Below, in pieces: positions 45,960-55,758 of a DNA stretch of 64,000 nucleotides (positions are counted from its first letter, which is position 1; each line of letters starts with the position of its first letter). The stretch lies in contig NC_015564.1 in assembly GCF_000214175.1 (NCBI RefSeq), positions 1,736,001 through 1,800,000 of the forward strand, given 5' to 3'. Position numbers and translations under genes: made by a program. Source of the DNA: Hoyosella subflava DQS3-9A1 (GTDB lineage: Bacteria > Actinomycetota > Actinomycetes > Mycobacteriales > Mycobacteriaceae). The notes beneath the pieces are model-generated. The model made no database searches and was not told the origin of the DNA. It worked only from the letters and a program-made list of their open reading frames with translations.

Positions 45960-47273
45960 ATGCGTCAGCGTTACCGGCGACGCCACTCGACGGTCAGATC
46001 AGGACCACGACAAGCCTTCACAGCCGCGCTCACGACGTCCGCTCTGCTGCTCGCAGGTTGTTCGTCAGCGAATATCCCCGACAGCCGGACAGAAATTGTG
46101 ATGTGGAATCACGCTGCCGGAAATCCTGAGGAACTCGCGACAATCAGCGAGGTGATCGATGCCTATAACGCGTCTCAGGATCAGTATTTTGTCCGGCAGG
46201 AAGCGTTCCCGCAGCTGGTGTACGGCGACGCAATCACCGCAGCAGCGCTGACCGGAGATCTTCCGTGCATCGTCGACATCGACGGGCCGATCGTGCCGAA
46301 CTGGGCATGGGCCGAATTGTTGCGCCCGCTTGAAATAAGCCAGGAGACACTGGATCAGATGCTCCCGTCCACGCTCGGTGAATACCAGGACGAGACATAT
46401 TCGGTCGGCTATTACGATGTCGCCCTCGGAATCCATGCGCGGCAGTCTGTCCTTGAACGGTACGAAATCCGCATTCCCAGCATCGAGGAGCCCTGGTCCG
46501 GAGAAGAGTTCGACGCGGCCCTCGAAACTATCGCGGAAGGTGGCGAGTTCCGGTATCCGCTCGATCTGGGAACTGGTATCGCTGATGGCGAATGGTGGTC
46601 CTACGCGTACTCTCCGTTTCTGCAGAGCTTCGGTGGGGATCAGATTGATCGCGACACCTACCTCACCGCTGAAGGTGCACTGAACGGTCCGGAGGCAGTT
46701 GCTTTCGGTGAGTGGTTTCAGAGCCTGTTCGCGCGTGGACTCGTCAGTCGGGAGGGAAACCCAGCGCGGCCTGAGTTTTTCGACGGTTCGGTTGCTCTGA
46801 GCTGGCAAGGAAGCTGGGAAGCGCTGAAGGCGTACGAAGAATGGGGCGACGACATGCTCCAGCTTCCGCCGCCGGACTTCGGCGCTGGGCCGGTGATCGG
46901 TGGTGCGAGCTGGCAGTGGGGCGTGTCAACCTCATGCGAAAACCCTGAGGGCGCGTTCGAGTATCTCGAGTTCACCCTCCAGCCGCAATACCTAGCGCGG
47001 TTCAGCGAAGAGTTGGGCGTGATCCCCGCGACGCAGGCAGCGACGGAGCTGACACCTCAGTTCAGTGAGGACGGACAGCTGAGGCCGGCCGTGGATCTCT
47101 CGCGTGAGTTCGCGATGGTTCGGCCACAAACACCTGCGTACCAGGTGATTTCGAGCGTTTTTGAGAAGACTCTGAAGGACATCATGCATGGCGCCGATGT
47201 GGAAGCCGTCTTAAATCGGGCTGTCCGCGACATCGACACCAACATCAGGTCCAACGACGGTTACGGATTCTGA
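45960..47273 (+). CDS. Sugar ABC transporter substrate-binding lipoprotein
   Basis: This 437-residue protein has an Arg-rich N-terminus followed by a lipoprotein signal ending LLLAGC (Cys34). The mature part begins TEIVMWNHAAGNPEELATISEVIDAYNA, an SBP family 1 start. Later motifs are ALSWQGSWEAL and GASWQWGVSTSCENPEGAFEYLEF. It heads the transporter genes that include two permeases, a GH32-like enzyme and an ATPase. The substrate is inferred to be a fructose-containing oligosaccharide from the hydrolase. Confidence 0.9.
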   Translation: MRQRYRRRHSTVRSGPRQAFTAALTTSALLLAGCSSANIPDSRTEIVMWNHAAGNPEELATISEVIDAYNASQDQYFVRQEAFPQLVYGDAITAAALTGDLPCIVDIDGPIVPNWAWAELLRPLEISQETLDQMLPSTLGEYQDETYSVGYYDVALGIHARQSVLERYEIRIPSIEEPWSGEEFDAALETIAEGGEFRYPLDLGTGIADGEWWSYAYSPFLQSFGGDQIDRDTYLTAEGALNGPEAVAFGEWFQSLFARGLVSREGNPARPEFFDGSVALSWQGSWEALKAYEEWGDDMLQLPPPDFGAGPVIGGASWQWGVSTSCENPEGAFEYLEFTLQPQYLARFSEELGVIPATQAATELTPQFSEDGQLRPAVDLSREFAMVRPQTPAYQVISSVFEKTLKDIMHGADVEAVLNRAVRDIDTNIRSNDGYGF

Positions 47274-47274
47274 C

Positions 47275-48234
47275 ATGGCTACTACACACATTCCGCCTGC
47301 TTCAGGCACTCCTGCGACTACTGCCAAGGGCAGTCCAGCGCCGCGACGCCCGTGGCGAGTCCGGGGTGAGGACCAGCGTTCAGCGATGGGGCTCGCCGCC
47401 CCGGCGATGTTTTTGCTGTCGCTGTTCCTGATCATCCCGGTCATTCTCGCTTTCGCGATGGCGTTCACGAACATGCGGCTGATCTCGCCGAATCCGCCTC
47501 GGTTTCTCGGACTGGACAACTTCGTTCGAGCTCTGTTCGAGGATGACGTCTTCCGCGCATCCTTGTTCAACACGTTCTATTTCGCGGCGGTAGTTGTGCC
47601 CGTGCAGGCGGGGCTCGGACTGATTCTTGCCCTTCTGGTAAATCAGAAGATCAAGGGCCGCAACATCTTCCGGACGATCTACTTCATCCCAGTCGTGACG
47701 TCCATGGTTGTGGTGTCGATCCTGTGGCGCTTCATGTACCAGGAGGATGGGCTGATCAACTCGATGATCAGCACTATCACCGCGGGAGCAGTTGAGGGGA
47801 CCGCGTGGCTCAGCAACCCCGCGACCGCGATGCCGGCGATCATGGTCCTCTCCATCTGGCAGGGTGTCGGTTTTCACATGGTCATCTGGCTCGCGGGGCT
47901 TCAGACAATTCCTCAGTACCTCTATGAGGCAGCTGAGCTTGATGGCACAAACAGGTGGCAGCGTTTTCGCTACGTGACCATGCCCGGACTGAAGCCCACA
48001 ATGGTGTTCGTCCTCGTGACGATCACAATCGCAGCGTTCGCTCTATTCGTTCAGATCGATGTGATGACGCAAGGCGGTCCGCTCGACTCCACGAGCACCC
48101 TCGTTTTTTATGCGGTGCGCAAAGGCTACCGCGAACAGGAGATGGGCTACGGCGCTGCGATTTCACTGATCTTCTTCTTGCTGGTTCTCGCGGTTTCGCT
48201 GATCCAGCGTTACATGACCCGAGATGAGGACTGA
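47275..48234 (+). CDS. Sugar ABC permease (MalF/UgpA type)
   Basis: This 319-residue protein has six membrane segments and the EAA loop IPQYLYEAAELDGTNRWQRF. The start lies 1 base after the binding-protein stop, and the end overlaps the control region of the next permease by only 2 bases of spacing. It pairs with the following permease. Confidence 0.92.
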   Translation: MATTHIPPASGTPATTAKGSPAPRRPWRVRGEDQRSAMGLAAPAMFLLSLFLIIPVILAFAMAFTNMRLISPNPPRFLGLDNFVRALFEDDVFRASLFNTFYFAAVVVPVQAGLGLILALLVNQKIKGRNIFRTIYFIPVVTSMVVVSILWRFMYQEDGLINSMISTITAGAVEGTAWLSNPATAMPAIMVLSIWQGVGFHMVIWLAGLQTIPQYLYEAAELDGTNRWQRFRYVTMPGLKPTMVFVLVTITIAAFALFVQIDVMTQGGPLDSTSTLVFYAVRKGYREQEMGYGAAISLIFFLLVLAVSLIQRYMTRDED

Positions 48235-48236
48235 TC

Positions 48237-49151
48237 ATGGCTACCGCAATCACGCCTGACACCGACGACAAACGTCCGATCCGCAGAACCTGGCCGCGCT
48301 ACATACCCATGGTTGTCCTTGCGCTGTTCTTCTTGTTCCCGATCGTGTTCATGTTTGTCTCCGCATTCAAGACCGACTCCGCGATATTCGCCGACCTGCG
48401 TTCGCCACGCGCATTCCTGCCCATAGGGGAGTTGTCGTTCGCCAACTTCGTCGGTGTCTTCGACCGAGTGCCCGTGCTGCGATTCCTGTTCAACTCTGTC
48501 TTCATCACGACCGCGATTGTCGGGCTGGGACTGATCGTGAACAGCATGTGCGGGTTTGCGCTCTCACGGATGAAATGGCGCGGTCAGAAAATCATCTTCG
48601 CGATCATTATCGCAACCCTGATCGTCCCGTTCGAGACTGTCGCGATTCCGCTCGTCTACTGGGTTGCGCAGCTGCCTTCGGTGGAGTTCAACGGGCTGAT
48701 GCCGACCTACAGTCAAGGATGGCTGAATACCTACCATGTGCAGATTCTTCCGTTCGTCGCGAACGCGTTCTTCATCTTCCTGTTCGCGCAATACTTCAAA
48801 TCAATCCCACGGGAACTCGATGAAGCCGCGCGTGTAGACGGCGCCAGCTGGTTCCAGATTTACTGGAAGCTCATTGTGCCGCTGTCTGGCCCGGTCTTCG
48901 CGACCGCGGCAATCTTGACCTTCGTCAGTTCCCCAGGCGCCTGGAACGCGTACCTGTGGCCACTGATGGTCGCGCAGCAGGAGGAACTTCGACCCGTCAT
49001 GGTCGGTATGCAGTACTTCTTCCAGCTCGACACCGCGTGGGGCGAGATCATGGCATACACCTCGATCATCACCCTGCCAGTTCTGCTGCTGTTCCTCTGC
49101 TTCCAGCGCGCATTCGTCAACTCGATTGCCTCGACCGGAATGAAAGGCTAA
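48237..49151 (+). CDS. Sugar ABC permease (MalG/UgpE type)
   Basis: This 304-residue partner permease has six membrane segments. The EAA loop is IPRELDEAARVDGASWFQIYW, and the C-terminus ends SIASTGMKG. It follows the first permease by 2 bases, and the GH32-like gene follows it by 2 bases, so the whole block is one operon. Confidence 0.92.
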   Translation: MATAITPDTDDKRPIRRTWPRYIPMVVLALFFLFPIVFMFVSAFKTDSAIFADLRSPRAFLPIGELSFANFVGVFDRVPVLRFLFNSVFITTAIVGLGLIVNSMCGFALSRMKWRGQKIIFAIIIATLIVPFETVAIPLVYWVAQLPSVEFNGLMPTYSQGWLNTYHVQILPFVANAFFIFLFAQYFKSIPRELDEAARVDGASWFQIYWKLIVPLSGPVFATAAILTFVSSPGAWNAYLWPLMVAQQEELRPVMVGMQYFFQLDTAWGEIMAYTSIITLPVLLLFLCFQRAFVNSIASTGMKG

Positions 49152-49153
49152 TT

Positions 49154-50101
49154 ATGCTCCGCCTTCCTGACCATTGGGTGTGGGACAGCTGGTATGCCCA
49201 CGACGGTGCCCAGCACCACGCATTCTTCCTCCGCGCTTCGCGCGCACTCATCGACCCGGATCGCCGGCATCTGCGTGCGAGCGTTGGTCACGCTGTGTCG
49301 CCTGATCTTCGACAATGGACCCTACAGCCAGATGCGCTGGTCGCCGCGGACTCTCCTGCCTGGGACGATATGGCGACGTGGACGGGCTCGGTCATTCGGG
49401 GCCCAGGCGGAACCTGGCACATGTATTACACGGGCGTCAGCCGCGCGGAGCGTGGTGTCGTGCAGCGGATAGGTCTTGCGACGTCGGAAGACCTGATCAC
49501 GTGGACACGCTACGGTGACGTTCCGCTACTCGAGGCAGATCCGCGGTGGTACGAAAAGTACGACGGGACAGCGTGGTTTGATGAGGCCTGGCGTGACCCG
49601 TGGGTGTTCGCCGATCCACGCGGCGACGGATGGCACATGCTCATCACCGCTCGATCGAACGAGGGCGTGCCCGAGGAACGTGGCGTGATTGGGCACGCAC
49701 GAAGCGCGGATCTGCTGAACTGGGAGTCGCAGCCGCCGCTCAGCAAACCCGATGGGTTTGGCCAGCTCGAGGTGCCGCAGGTCGCCGTCGTCGACGGACA
49801 GCCCTTGCTGATCTTTTGCTGCAACCCGCCAGAACTTTCGCCGCGTCTGCGGGAACCCCGGCCAAGCGGCTCGGTCTGGGCCGTTGCCGCCGACAGCATC
49901 ACAGGCCCCTTCGATATCGGACGCGCACAACCGTTCCCCCACCCGAGTCTGTATGCGGCGCGGCTTGTCCAGAATGACGATCAATGGTCGCTCATCGGAT
50001 TCCGCGACACCGAGAACGGCGCCTTCATCGGGGAACTCACTGACCCCATCCCTGTTCAGTACCTTGACGGCGGGCTCACCGCCGCGAGTGACACCCTCTG
50101 A
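49154..50101 (+). CDS. GH32-like beta-fructosidase (cytoplasmic)
   Basis: This 315-residue protein starts MLRLPDHWVWDSWYAHDGAQH. Five-bladed propeller motifs of GH32/68/43 are visible: the N-terminal WDSW carries the likely nucleophile Asp, RDPWVF is the RDP motif, and FGQLEVPQV has the Glu of the E(C/V)P motif. There is no signal peptide, so it acts on imported sugar. Compared with invertases it lacks the C-terminal beta-sandwich, being about 150 residues shorter. Sucrose or short fructans are the best guess at substrate. Confidence 0.8.
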   Translation: MLRLPDHWVWDSWYAHDGAQHHAFFLRASRALIDPDRRHLRASVGHAVSPDLRQWTLQPDALVAADSPAWDDMATWTGSVIRGPGGTWHMYYTGVSRAERGVVQRIGLATSEDLITWTRYGDVPLLEADPRWYEKYDGTAWFDEAWRDPWVFADPRGDGWHMLITARSNEGVPEERGVIGHARSADLLNWESQPPLSKPDGFGQLEVPQVAVVDGQPLLIFCCNPPELSPRLREPRPSGSVWAVAADSITGPFDIGRAQPFPHPSLYAARLVQNDDQWSLIGFRDTENGAFIGELTDPIPVQYLDGGLTAASDTL

Positions 50102-50120
50102 TTCGACTAAGGACCCAGCC

Positions 50121-51224
50121 ATGGCCGCAGTTACCTACCACCAGACAACCTGTTTTTACCCCGGCGCGGAGACACCGTCGGTCAATGAGCTCAATCTCGA
50201 CATCGCAGACGGCGAGTTCCTTGTTCTCGTCGGCCCATCTGGCTGCGGCAAATCGACCACGCTGCGGATGCTTGCGGGTCTCGAGGAAGCGACGTCAGGC
50301 TCAATCCGCATCGGAGACCGGGACGTCACGCATCTCGCTCCGAAGGAACGGGACATTGCGATGGTGTTCCAGAATTATGCGCTGTACCCGCACATGTCGG
50401 TCGCCGACAATATGGGATTTGCCTTGAAGATCGCGAAGGCGCCGAAGGCAGAAATTCGCCGCCGGGTAGCTGAGGCCGCAAAGCTCCTGGACCTGGAACA
50501 GTTCCTGGAGCGAAAGCCAAAGGCACTGTCAGGCGGGCAGCGGCAGCGGGTCGCCATGGGGCGCGCAATCGTCCGGGAACCCAAGGTATTCCTGATGGAC
50601 GAGCCGCTGTCGAATCTGGATGCGAAGCTTCGCGTTTCGACGCGAACCCAAATCGCCGCCTTGCAGCGCAGGCTCGGTGTCACCACCGTTTACGTCACCC
50701 ATGATCAAGTGGAAGCGATGACGATGGGGGACCGGGTTGCCGTCTTGAAGGATGGTGTACTGCAGCAATGTGACACCCCGCGAGCGCTGTACGAGACACC
50801 GCGAAACGCTTTCGTCGCGGGGTTCATCGGTTCACCGGCGATGAACCTGAAAACGCTCCCGCTGACGAGCGAGGGCGTCCGCCTTGGTTCAGAACTGCTC
50901 CCTCTGACACCGCAGGTGCGTGCGGCGGTCACCGCCGAAGGAAGCGATTCAGTGACCGTCGGGTTCCGGCCCGAATCGTTCGAACCCGCTGACGCGGGAA
51001 CCGGTGCGTTTGAAGTGTCGGTGACCCTCGTGGAAGAGCTAGGTTCTGAAGCCTTTTGTTACGGCACGCTCGTCGAGACGGACGGAAACCAGCCTGAAGA
51101 TGGCGAAGTGATCGCCCGGGTAGATCCCCGGATGCCCCCCGCGAAGGGAGACCGGATCCGGCTACGGATCCGTCCGGACGAGGTCCATACGTTCTCCGCG
51201 AAGACGGGGGAGCGACTGGTCTGA
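50121..51224 (+). CDS. MsiK-type sugar ABC ATPase, second copy
   Basis: This 367-residue paralogue of the ATPase at 3027-4112 has all motifs at the same residue positions: Walker A GPSGCGKS 38-45, LSGGQ 136-140 and VFLMDEP near 156-162. Its C-terminal TOBE region diverges from the first copy. It follows the GH32-like gene by 19 bases and should power the permeases 47275-49151. A longer frame overlaps the GH32 gene and was not used. Confidence 0.92.
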   Translation: MAAVTYHQTTCFYPGAETPSVNELNLDIADGEFLVLVGPSGCGKSTTLRMLAGLEEATSGSIRIGDRDVTHLAPKERDIAMVFQNYALYPHMSVADNMGFALKIAKAPKAEIRRRVAEAAKLLDLEQFLERKPKALSGGQRQRVAMGRAIVREPKVFLMDEPLSNLDAKLRVSTRTQIAALQRRLGVTTVYVTHDQVEAMTMGDRVAVLKDGVLQQCDTPRALYETPRNAFVAGFIGSPAMNLKTLPLTSEGVRLGSELLPLTPQVRAAVTAEGSDSVTVGFRPESFEPADAGTGAFEVSVTLVEELGSEAFCYGTLVETDGNQPEDGEVIARVDPRMPPAKGDRIRLRIRPDEVHTFSAKTGERLV

Positions 51225-51242
51225 CGATAGCCGGTCACGGGT

Positions 51243-51312
51243 CACCCAGGGTGGAGCCGGAGTCGCCGTGATCCGTCATCGGGCCATTGTGCCCTCACCT
51301 GCCCAGGGTGGA
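51243..51312. repeat. Repeated CCCAGGGTGGA elements between the ABC operon and the CBS genes
   Basis: CACCCAGGGTG (51243-51253) is a perfect palindrome around a central A, and the 11-base CCCAGGGTGGA recurs at 51302-51312 as a direct repeat 57 bases away. They lie in the 208-base intergenic region before a membrane protein gene. Regulatory use is possible but unproven. Confidence 0.35.
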
Positions 51313-51432
51313 CCCGAGAGAGATGGCCGGACCAGGTGCTGTACCGGCAGGTTGCTTTTTCGGTAGAGTCGTGTGCGTGGATGACCCCAGTGACAGACCC
51401 TGGCCGTTGCTGCTTCGCGCGGAGGCGCCTCG

Positions 51433-52830
51433 GTGGTAACGGAATGGCTTCTTGTTCTGCTTGTTCTTCTGCTGATTTCTGCAAACGCACTCTTTGTAGC
51501 GGCTGAGTTCGCACTCGTCACTGTTGATCGGCCGACAGTCGCGGAGGCCGCGTCACTCGGAGACAAACGTGCGAGCTCGGTCCAAAAAGCTTTGCGCAGC
51601 CTATCGACTCAGCTTTCCGGGGCCCAACTCGGAATTACGGCCACCAGTCTGCTCGTGGGCTTCATCGCTGAGCCGTCGATCGCGGCGCTTTTGCGGGGCC
51701 CCATCGCATCTGTCGGTGTACCTGAGGAAGCCAGCCTCGGGGTTGCCCTCGGTGCAGCGTTCGTGATCGCAACGGTGACCCAGATGGTCTTCGGTGAACT
51801 TGTCCCGAAGAACTGGGCGATTTCGCAACCGCTTCGGGTTTCACGCGCCGTTGCTGGCGCTCAGCGGGGTTTCACCGCTGCCGCTAAACCCCTTATCTCC
51901 GTCCTCAACGGCATCTCTAACCGGATTGTGCGGGCCTTCGGCATCGAACCACGCGAGGAATTGGCATCCGCGAGGTCAGCGCAAGAATTAGGGGCGCTCG
52001 CTGCACGTTCGGCACAACAAGGGCTACTTGACCAGTCAGTCGCACGGCGTGTCGAAGAGGGCGCGGAGTTTGCACGGCGTACAGCCGCTGACGTGATGAC
52101 CCCGCGTCCGCGTGTGACCTTCGTGGACAGAACCACTTCCGTTGAGGAACTCCTGGCAATGGTGACGGAAACGGGTCATGCCCGGTTCCCCGTTCTGCGG
52201 CACTCTGTCGATGACGTTGTGGGTATCGTCCATTTCAAATCCGCGCTCGCTGTGAGCGCTAAGGATCGTTCACAGGTCACAGCTGCCGACATCATGACGG
52301 GAGTACGCGCTGTACCGGCGTCGATGGGCCTGGGGGGCGTGCTGGAAGAACTGCGCAGTGGACTGCAGCTCGCGATGGTCATCGATGAATACGGGGGTAC
52401 CGCGGGAATTGTCACGTTGGAGGACTTGGTAGAGGAGGTTCTCGGCGAGATCGATGATGAGCATGACCGCCCTGGTGGCCGCCCGCGGCGCCTTTCAGAC
52501 GGTTCGTGGTCGCTGCCTGGCTTGCTACGTCCCGATGAGGCTGCAGACATCACAGGTATCGGGCTCCCCGAGGCGGAGCACAGTGACACGCTCGGCGGGC
52601 TTGCCACGGAGCAACTTGGCCGATTCGCTCAGCCTGGCGACACGATAGATATCAGCGCCTTGGATCTCACCCAGCGCGACGGCGACGGCATGGCAACCCC
52701 CGTTACCGCACGACTGCGCGTGACCCAAGTGGACGGGCGCCGCATCGCAAGGGTGCGCCTTACGCGCCTGAGCGGTGTTTCCGAACCTGCACGCACGAGT
52801 GGCACGGGGACGGAGAACCAGAATGGTTGA
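51433..52830 (+). CDS. CNNM/CBS-domain membrane protein (HlyC/CorC family)
   Basis: This 465-residue protein starts at a GTG. The N-terminal DUF21 (CNNM) membrane domain spans about 1-200, with SANALFVAAEFALVTVDR and FGELVPKNWAIS. A CBS pair (about 215-340, with the VMTPRPRVTFVDRT entry) and a C-terminal CorC/HlyC transporter-associated domain (about 360-450) follow. The family is linked to Mg2+/Co2+ efflux or homeostasis rather than hemolysis. It overlaps the next paralogue by 8 bases. Confidence 0.9.
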   Translation: MVTEWLLVLLVLLLISANALFVAAEFALVTVDRPTVAEAASLGDKRASSVQKALRSLSTQLSGAQLGITATSLLVGFIAEPSIAALLRGPIASVGVPEEASLGVALGAAFVIATVTQMVFGELVPKNWAISQPLRVSRAVAGAQRGFTAAAKPLISVLNGISNRIVRAFGIEPREELASARSAQELGALAARSAQQGLLDQSVARRVEEGAEFARRTAADVMTPRPRVTFVDRTTSVEELLAMVTETGHARFPVLRHSVDDVVGIVHFKSALAVSAKDRSQVTAADIMTGVRAVPASMGLGGVLEELRSGLQLAMVIDEYGGTAGIVTLEDLVEEVLGEIDDEHDRPGGRPRRLSDGSWSLPGLLRPDEAADITGIGLPEAEHSDTLGGLATEQLGRFAQPGDTIDISALDLTQRDGDGMATPVTARLRVTQVDGRRIARVRLTRLSGVSEPARTSGTGTENQNG

Positions 52831-53854
52831 CCTCACCGGAATGCTGATCGGCATCATATTGCTGGTTGGAAACGCTTTCTTTGTCGGCGCAGAATTTGCG
52901 CTCATCGCAGCGAGGCGAACACAAATTGAACCACGGGCGGCCGCCGGTAGTTGGAGTGCGCGTATCACCCTGCGTGCACTCGAAAGGGTCTCCCTGATGA
53001 TGGCTGGCGCCCAGTTGGGCATCACGATGTGTTCACTCGGCCTGGGCGCTGTGGCCGAGCCTGCCGTCGCCTACGCTCTCGAAATACCCCTTGAGGCTCT
53101 CGGCGTGCCTTCCGGGATGCTGCACCCTATCGCGCTCGTTATCGCGCTAACGATCGTGCTCGCCTTGCATATGACCATCGGCGAAATGGTTCCTAAGAAC
53201 ATTGCCATTGCCGGCCCCGAACGCTCAGCGCTGCTGCTTGGCCCGCCGTTGTATGCCATCGTGTTCGTGTTCAAACCGCTGCTCGTGATCATCAACTGGA
53301 TCGCAAACAACGTTTTGCGCCTGATCCGGGTCACGCCCCGCGAAGAGGTCGCTTCTGCATTCACAGCTGACGAAGTCGCAGGCTTCATCAATGAGGCGAA
53401 ACGCGAAGGTCTGCTCGATGAGAACACGCACAAGCTGCTGTCAGGTGCGGTTGCGATCGCGGGGGACACCGTCGCCTCGATTATGGTGCCGATATCGGAC
53501 CTCGTCACCGCCGCGGACGACACCAGCGTCGGGGAGCTGCAGCAGCTATGTCTCGATACAGGATTCTCCCGGATCCCAGTAAGTAAGTCGGAGACTGTTG
53601 AGGGTTACGTGCATATCAAAGACATACTGGACCTCGGGCCCGAAGCCGGACTGCCCGCAGACCGCATCCGGCGGATCACCAGCGTGGCCGCATCCACGAG
53701 TCTTGACGATGTGCTCGCCGACATGCAATCACTGGGCACGCACGTCGCGCTCGTCACTGGCGAATCTGGTCAAGTTATTGGAGCTGCAATGCTGGAAGAC
53801 GTGATCGAAAAGGTCGTGGGAGAGATCGCAGACGCTGCCGCCCAAGTTAGCTAG
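52823..53854 (+). CDS. CNNM/CBS-domain membrane protein, short paralogue
   Basis: This 343-residue protein starts MVDLTGMLIGIILLVGNAFFVGAEFALIAAR at an ATG inside the end of the previous gene. It has the DUF21 domain (IGEMVPKNIAIA) and a CBS pair (VASIMVPISDLVTAADDTS) but no C-terminal CorC/HlyC domain, so it is about 100 residues shorter than its neighbour. Such long and short pairs are common in actinobacteria and may form hetero-oligomers. Confidence 0.9.
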   Translation: MVDLTGMLIGIILLVGNAFFVGAEFALIAARRTQIEPRAAAGSWSARITLRALERVSLMMAGAQLGITMCSLGLGAVAEPAVAYALEIPLEALGVPSGMLHPIALVIALTIVLALHMTIGEMVPKNIAIAGPERSALLLGPPLYAIVFVFKPLLVIINWIANNVLRLIRVTPREEVASAFTADEVAGFINEAKREGLLDENTHKLLSGAVAIAGDTVASIMVPISDLVTAADDTSVGELQQLCLDTGFSRIPVSKSETVEGYVHIKDILDLGPEAGLPADRIRRITSVAASTSLDDVLADMQSLGTHVALVTGESGQVIGAAMLEDVIEKVVGEIADAAAQVS

Positions 53855-53920
53855 CGCTCGAGGTATTCGGCGATTGCGCTACGTTTCTAACCGGATCGTT
53901 TCAACGAGGAGGAGTGATAC

Positions 53921-54682
53921 ATGGCCGCTGCGGAAGCACGGGTAGCAATTGTCACAGGCGCGGCGCGCGGCATCGGTTCTGCCGTCGCTCAGCGACTGGC
54001 GAAAGATGGACTCGCAGTGGCGGTGGTTGACCTGGATGAAAAATCATGTGAATCGACGGTCACAGCGATCACGAGCGGTGGCGGCCGCGCGATCGCCGTC
54101 GGAGCTGACGTATCCGACGAAGTAGCGGTGCAACAGGCCGTGGAGCGGATCGTCGCCGAACTGGGTTCGCCGACAGTCCTCGTCAACAACGCGGGGATCC
54201 TTCGCGACAATCTCCTTTTCAAAATGACCGTGAGCGACTGGGACGCTGTGATGAGTGTCCACCTGCGTGGCGCGTTCCTCATGACCAAGGCCGTGCAGAA
54301 ACACATGGTCGATGCGGGTTTCGGCCGGGTGGTCAACCTGTCGAGCACGTCGGCGCTCGGTAACCGTGGCCAGGCGAACTATTCCGCAGCGAAAGCAGGA
54401 ATGCAGGGATTCACGAAAACCCTCGCGATTGAGCTCGGCAAGTTCGGTGTGACCGCCAACGCCATTGCCCCAGGTTTCATCGCGACAGAAATGACAGCCG
54501 CGACCGCCGCGCGGGTGGGAATGGACTTCGACGAGTTCAAGAAACTCGCCGCGAAGGAAATCCCCGTCGGCCGCGTTGGCGTGCCCGATGACATCGCGCA
54601 CACCGCTTCGTTCCTTGTGAGTGAAGGTGCAGGCTTCGTGTCCGGACAGGTCATCTACGTCGCCGGTGGCCCCAAGGACTAG
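53921..54682 (+). CDS. FabG-like 3-oxoacyl reductase (SDR)
   Basis: This 253-residue protein has its ATG behind GAGGAGGAG. TGAARGIG (12-19), NNAG (89-92), the SSTS serine near 142, and the catalytic Tyr154/Lys158 in YSAAK are all present. The C-terminus ends in VSGQVIYVAGGPKD. It resembles 3-oxoacyl-ACP/CoA reductases. No fatty-acid genes are adjacent, so the substrate is open. It is the last gene of the segment inserted between miaA and dapF. Confidence 0.88.
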   Translation: MAAAEARVAIVTGAARGIGSAVAQRLAKDGLAVAVVDLDEKSCESTVTAITSGGGRAIAVGADVSDEVAVQQAVERIVAELGSPTVLVNNAGILRDNLLFKMTVSDWDAVMSVHLRGAFLMTKAVQKHMVDAGFGRVVNLSSTSALGNRGQANYSAAKAGMQGFTKTLAIELGKFGVTANAIAPGFIATEMTAATAARVGMDFDEFKKLAAKEIPVGRVGVPDDIAHTASFLVSEGAGFVSGQVIYVAGGPKD

Positions 54683-54736
54683 CGGGCGTGAACCTCGTCC
54701 TAGGCCGGCGAGAAGCAAGTCAGTACCCTATGCGGT

Positions 54737-55675
54737 ATGACGATGCGTGATTTCGCGGACGCAGTCCCCTTCACCAAGGGACACGGAACCGAGAACGATT
54801 TCATCATCTTGCGCGACACTGATGTTCGTCTTGACCTGACAGTCAGTCGTACAGCTGCGCTGTGCGACCGTCAGCGGGGTCTGGGAGCGGACGGCGTCCT
54901 CAGGGTGGCCCGTGCGGGTGACCTTGCCGAGAAGCGCGTGCTGAGTCACCTTCCCGCTGGGGTGGCGCCGGACGACTGGTTCATGGACTACCGAAACGCT
55001 GACGGGTCGATCGCTGAAATGTGCGGGAACGGTGTCCGCGTCTTTGCGCACTATCTCCGCACTTCAGGCCTCGAAACGAGGGCGGAATTCACGGTTGGCA
55101 GCCGCGCGGGCGCGCGCCCTGTCACTGTGCATCAAGCAGGTCCCTACCTGGGTGAAGTGACAGTCGAGATGGGTCCTGTTACGTCGCTCGGGCAGAGCGA
55201 AGCGACCCTTGGCGGACGCACCTTCACGGGACTGGGAATCGACGTGGGAAATCCACATCTCGCCTGTGTCGACGACACATTGACAGCAGAATCACTCAAG
55301 CAGTTGGATGTCTCGGAACCGGTGTTCGACAAGTCCTTCTTTCCACGCGGCGTCAATATTGAAATTCTGACCGCGTTGCGGCACGGGGTAGTCGAAATGC
55401 GGGTGAATGAGCGTGGCGTTGGTGAAACACGCTCATGCGGAACCGGCACCGTGGCTGCTGCGGCTGCTGCGCTCGCTGCCACCGGAGAATCCACCGGCAG
55501 CGTCGTGGTACGGATCCCCGGCGGCGAAGTAACAGTCACTATCACTGCCGAGTCCTCATTTCTGCGGGGGCCTTCGGTTCTCGTCGCATCTGGAGAAATC
55601 GCAGGTCAGTGGTGGGATGTAGTGGGGACAGGCGATAAGAAAGAAGTCGGTGCCGTCCCTGCGCAGGCTACCTAG
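54737..55675 (+). CDS. dapF: Diaminopimelate epimerase DapF
   Basis: This 312-residue protein starts [22 protein letters not shown]. The two catalytic cysteines are in [16 protein letters not shown] and [14 protein letters not shown]. It converts LL- to meso-diaminopimelate for lysine and peptidoglycan. The 14 bases before the ATG hold a TACCCT box, so the transcript may be leaderless. It resumes the mycobacterial gene order. Confidence 0.97.
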   Translation: MTMRDFADAVPFTKGHGTENDFIILRDTDVRLDLTVSRTAALCDRQRGLGADGVLRVARAGDLAEKRVLSHLPAGVAPDDWFMDYRNADGSIAEMCGNGVRVFAHYLRTSGLETRAEFTVGSRAGARPVTVHQAGPYLGEVTVEMGPVTSLGQSEATLGGRTFTGLGIDVGNPHLACVDDTLTAESLKQLDVSEPVFDKSFFPRGVNIEILTALRHGVVEMRVNERGVGETRSCGTGTVAAAAAALAATGESTGSVVVRIPGGEVTVTITAESSFLRGPSVLVASGEIAGQWWDVVGTGDKKEVGAVPAQAT

Positions 55676-55758
55676 AACGAAACTCGATCGCCCATTGTCA
55701 CGAACCGCCGTATCATCGGTGACAAGGACTGACAAAGTCGCATCAGAACCTGGGGAAG

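Noticed and set aside
51433-53854. Hemolysins
   Set aside because: The DUF21/CBS family is only historically named hemolysin; the domains indicate metal-ion homeostasis.
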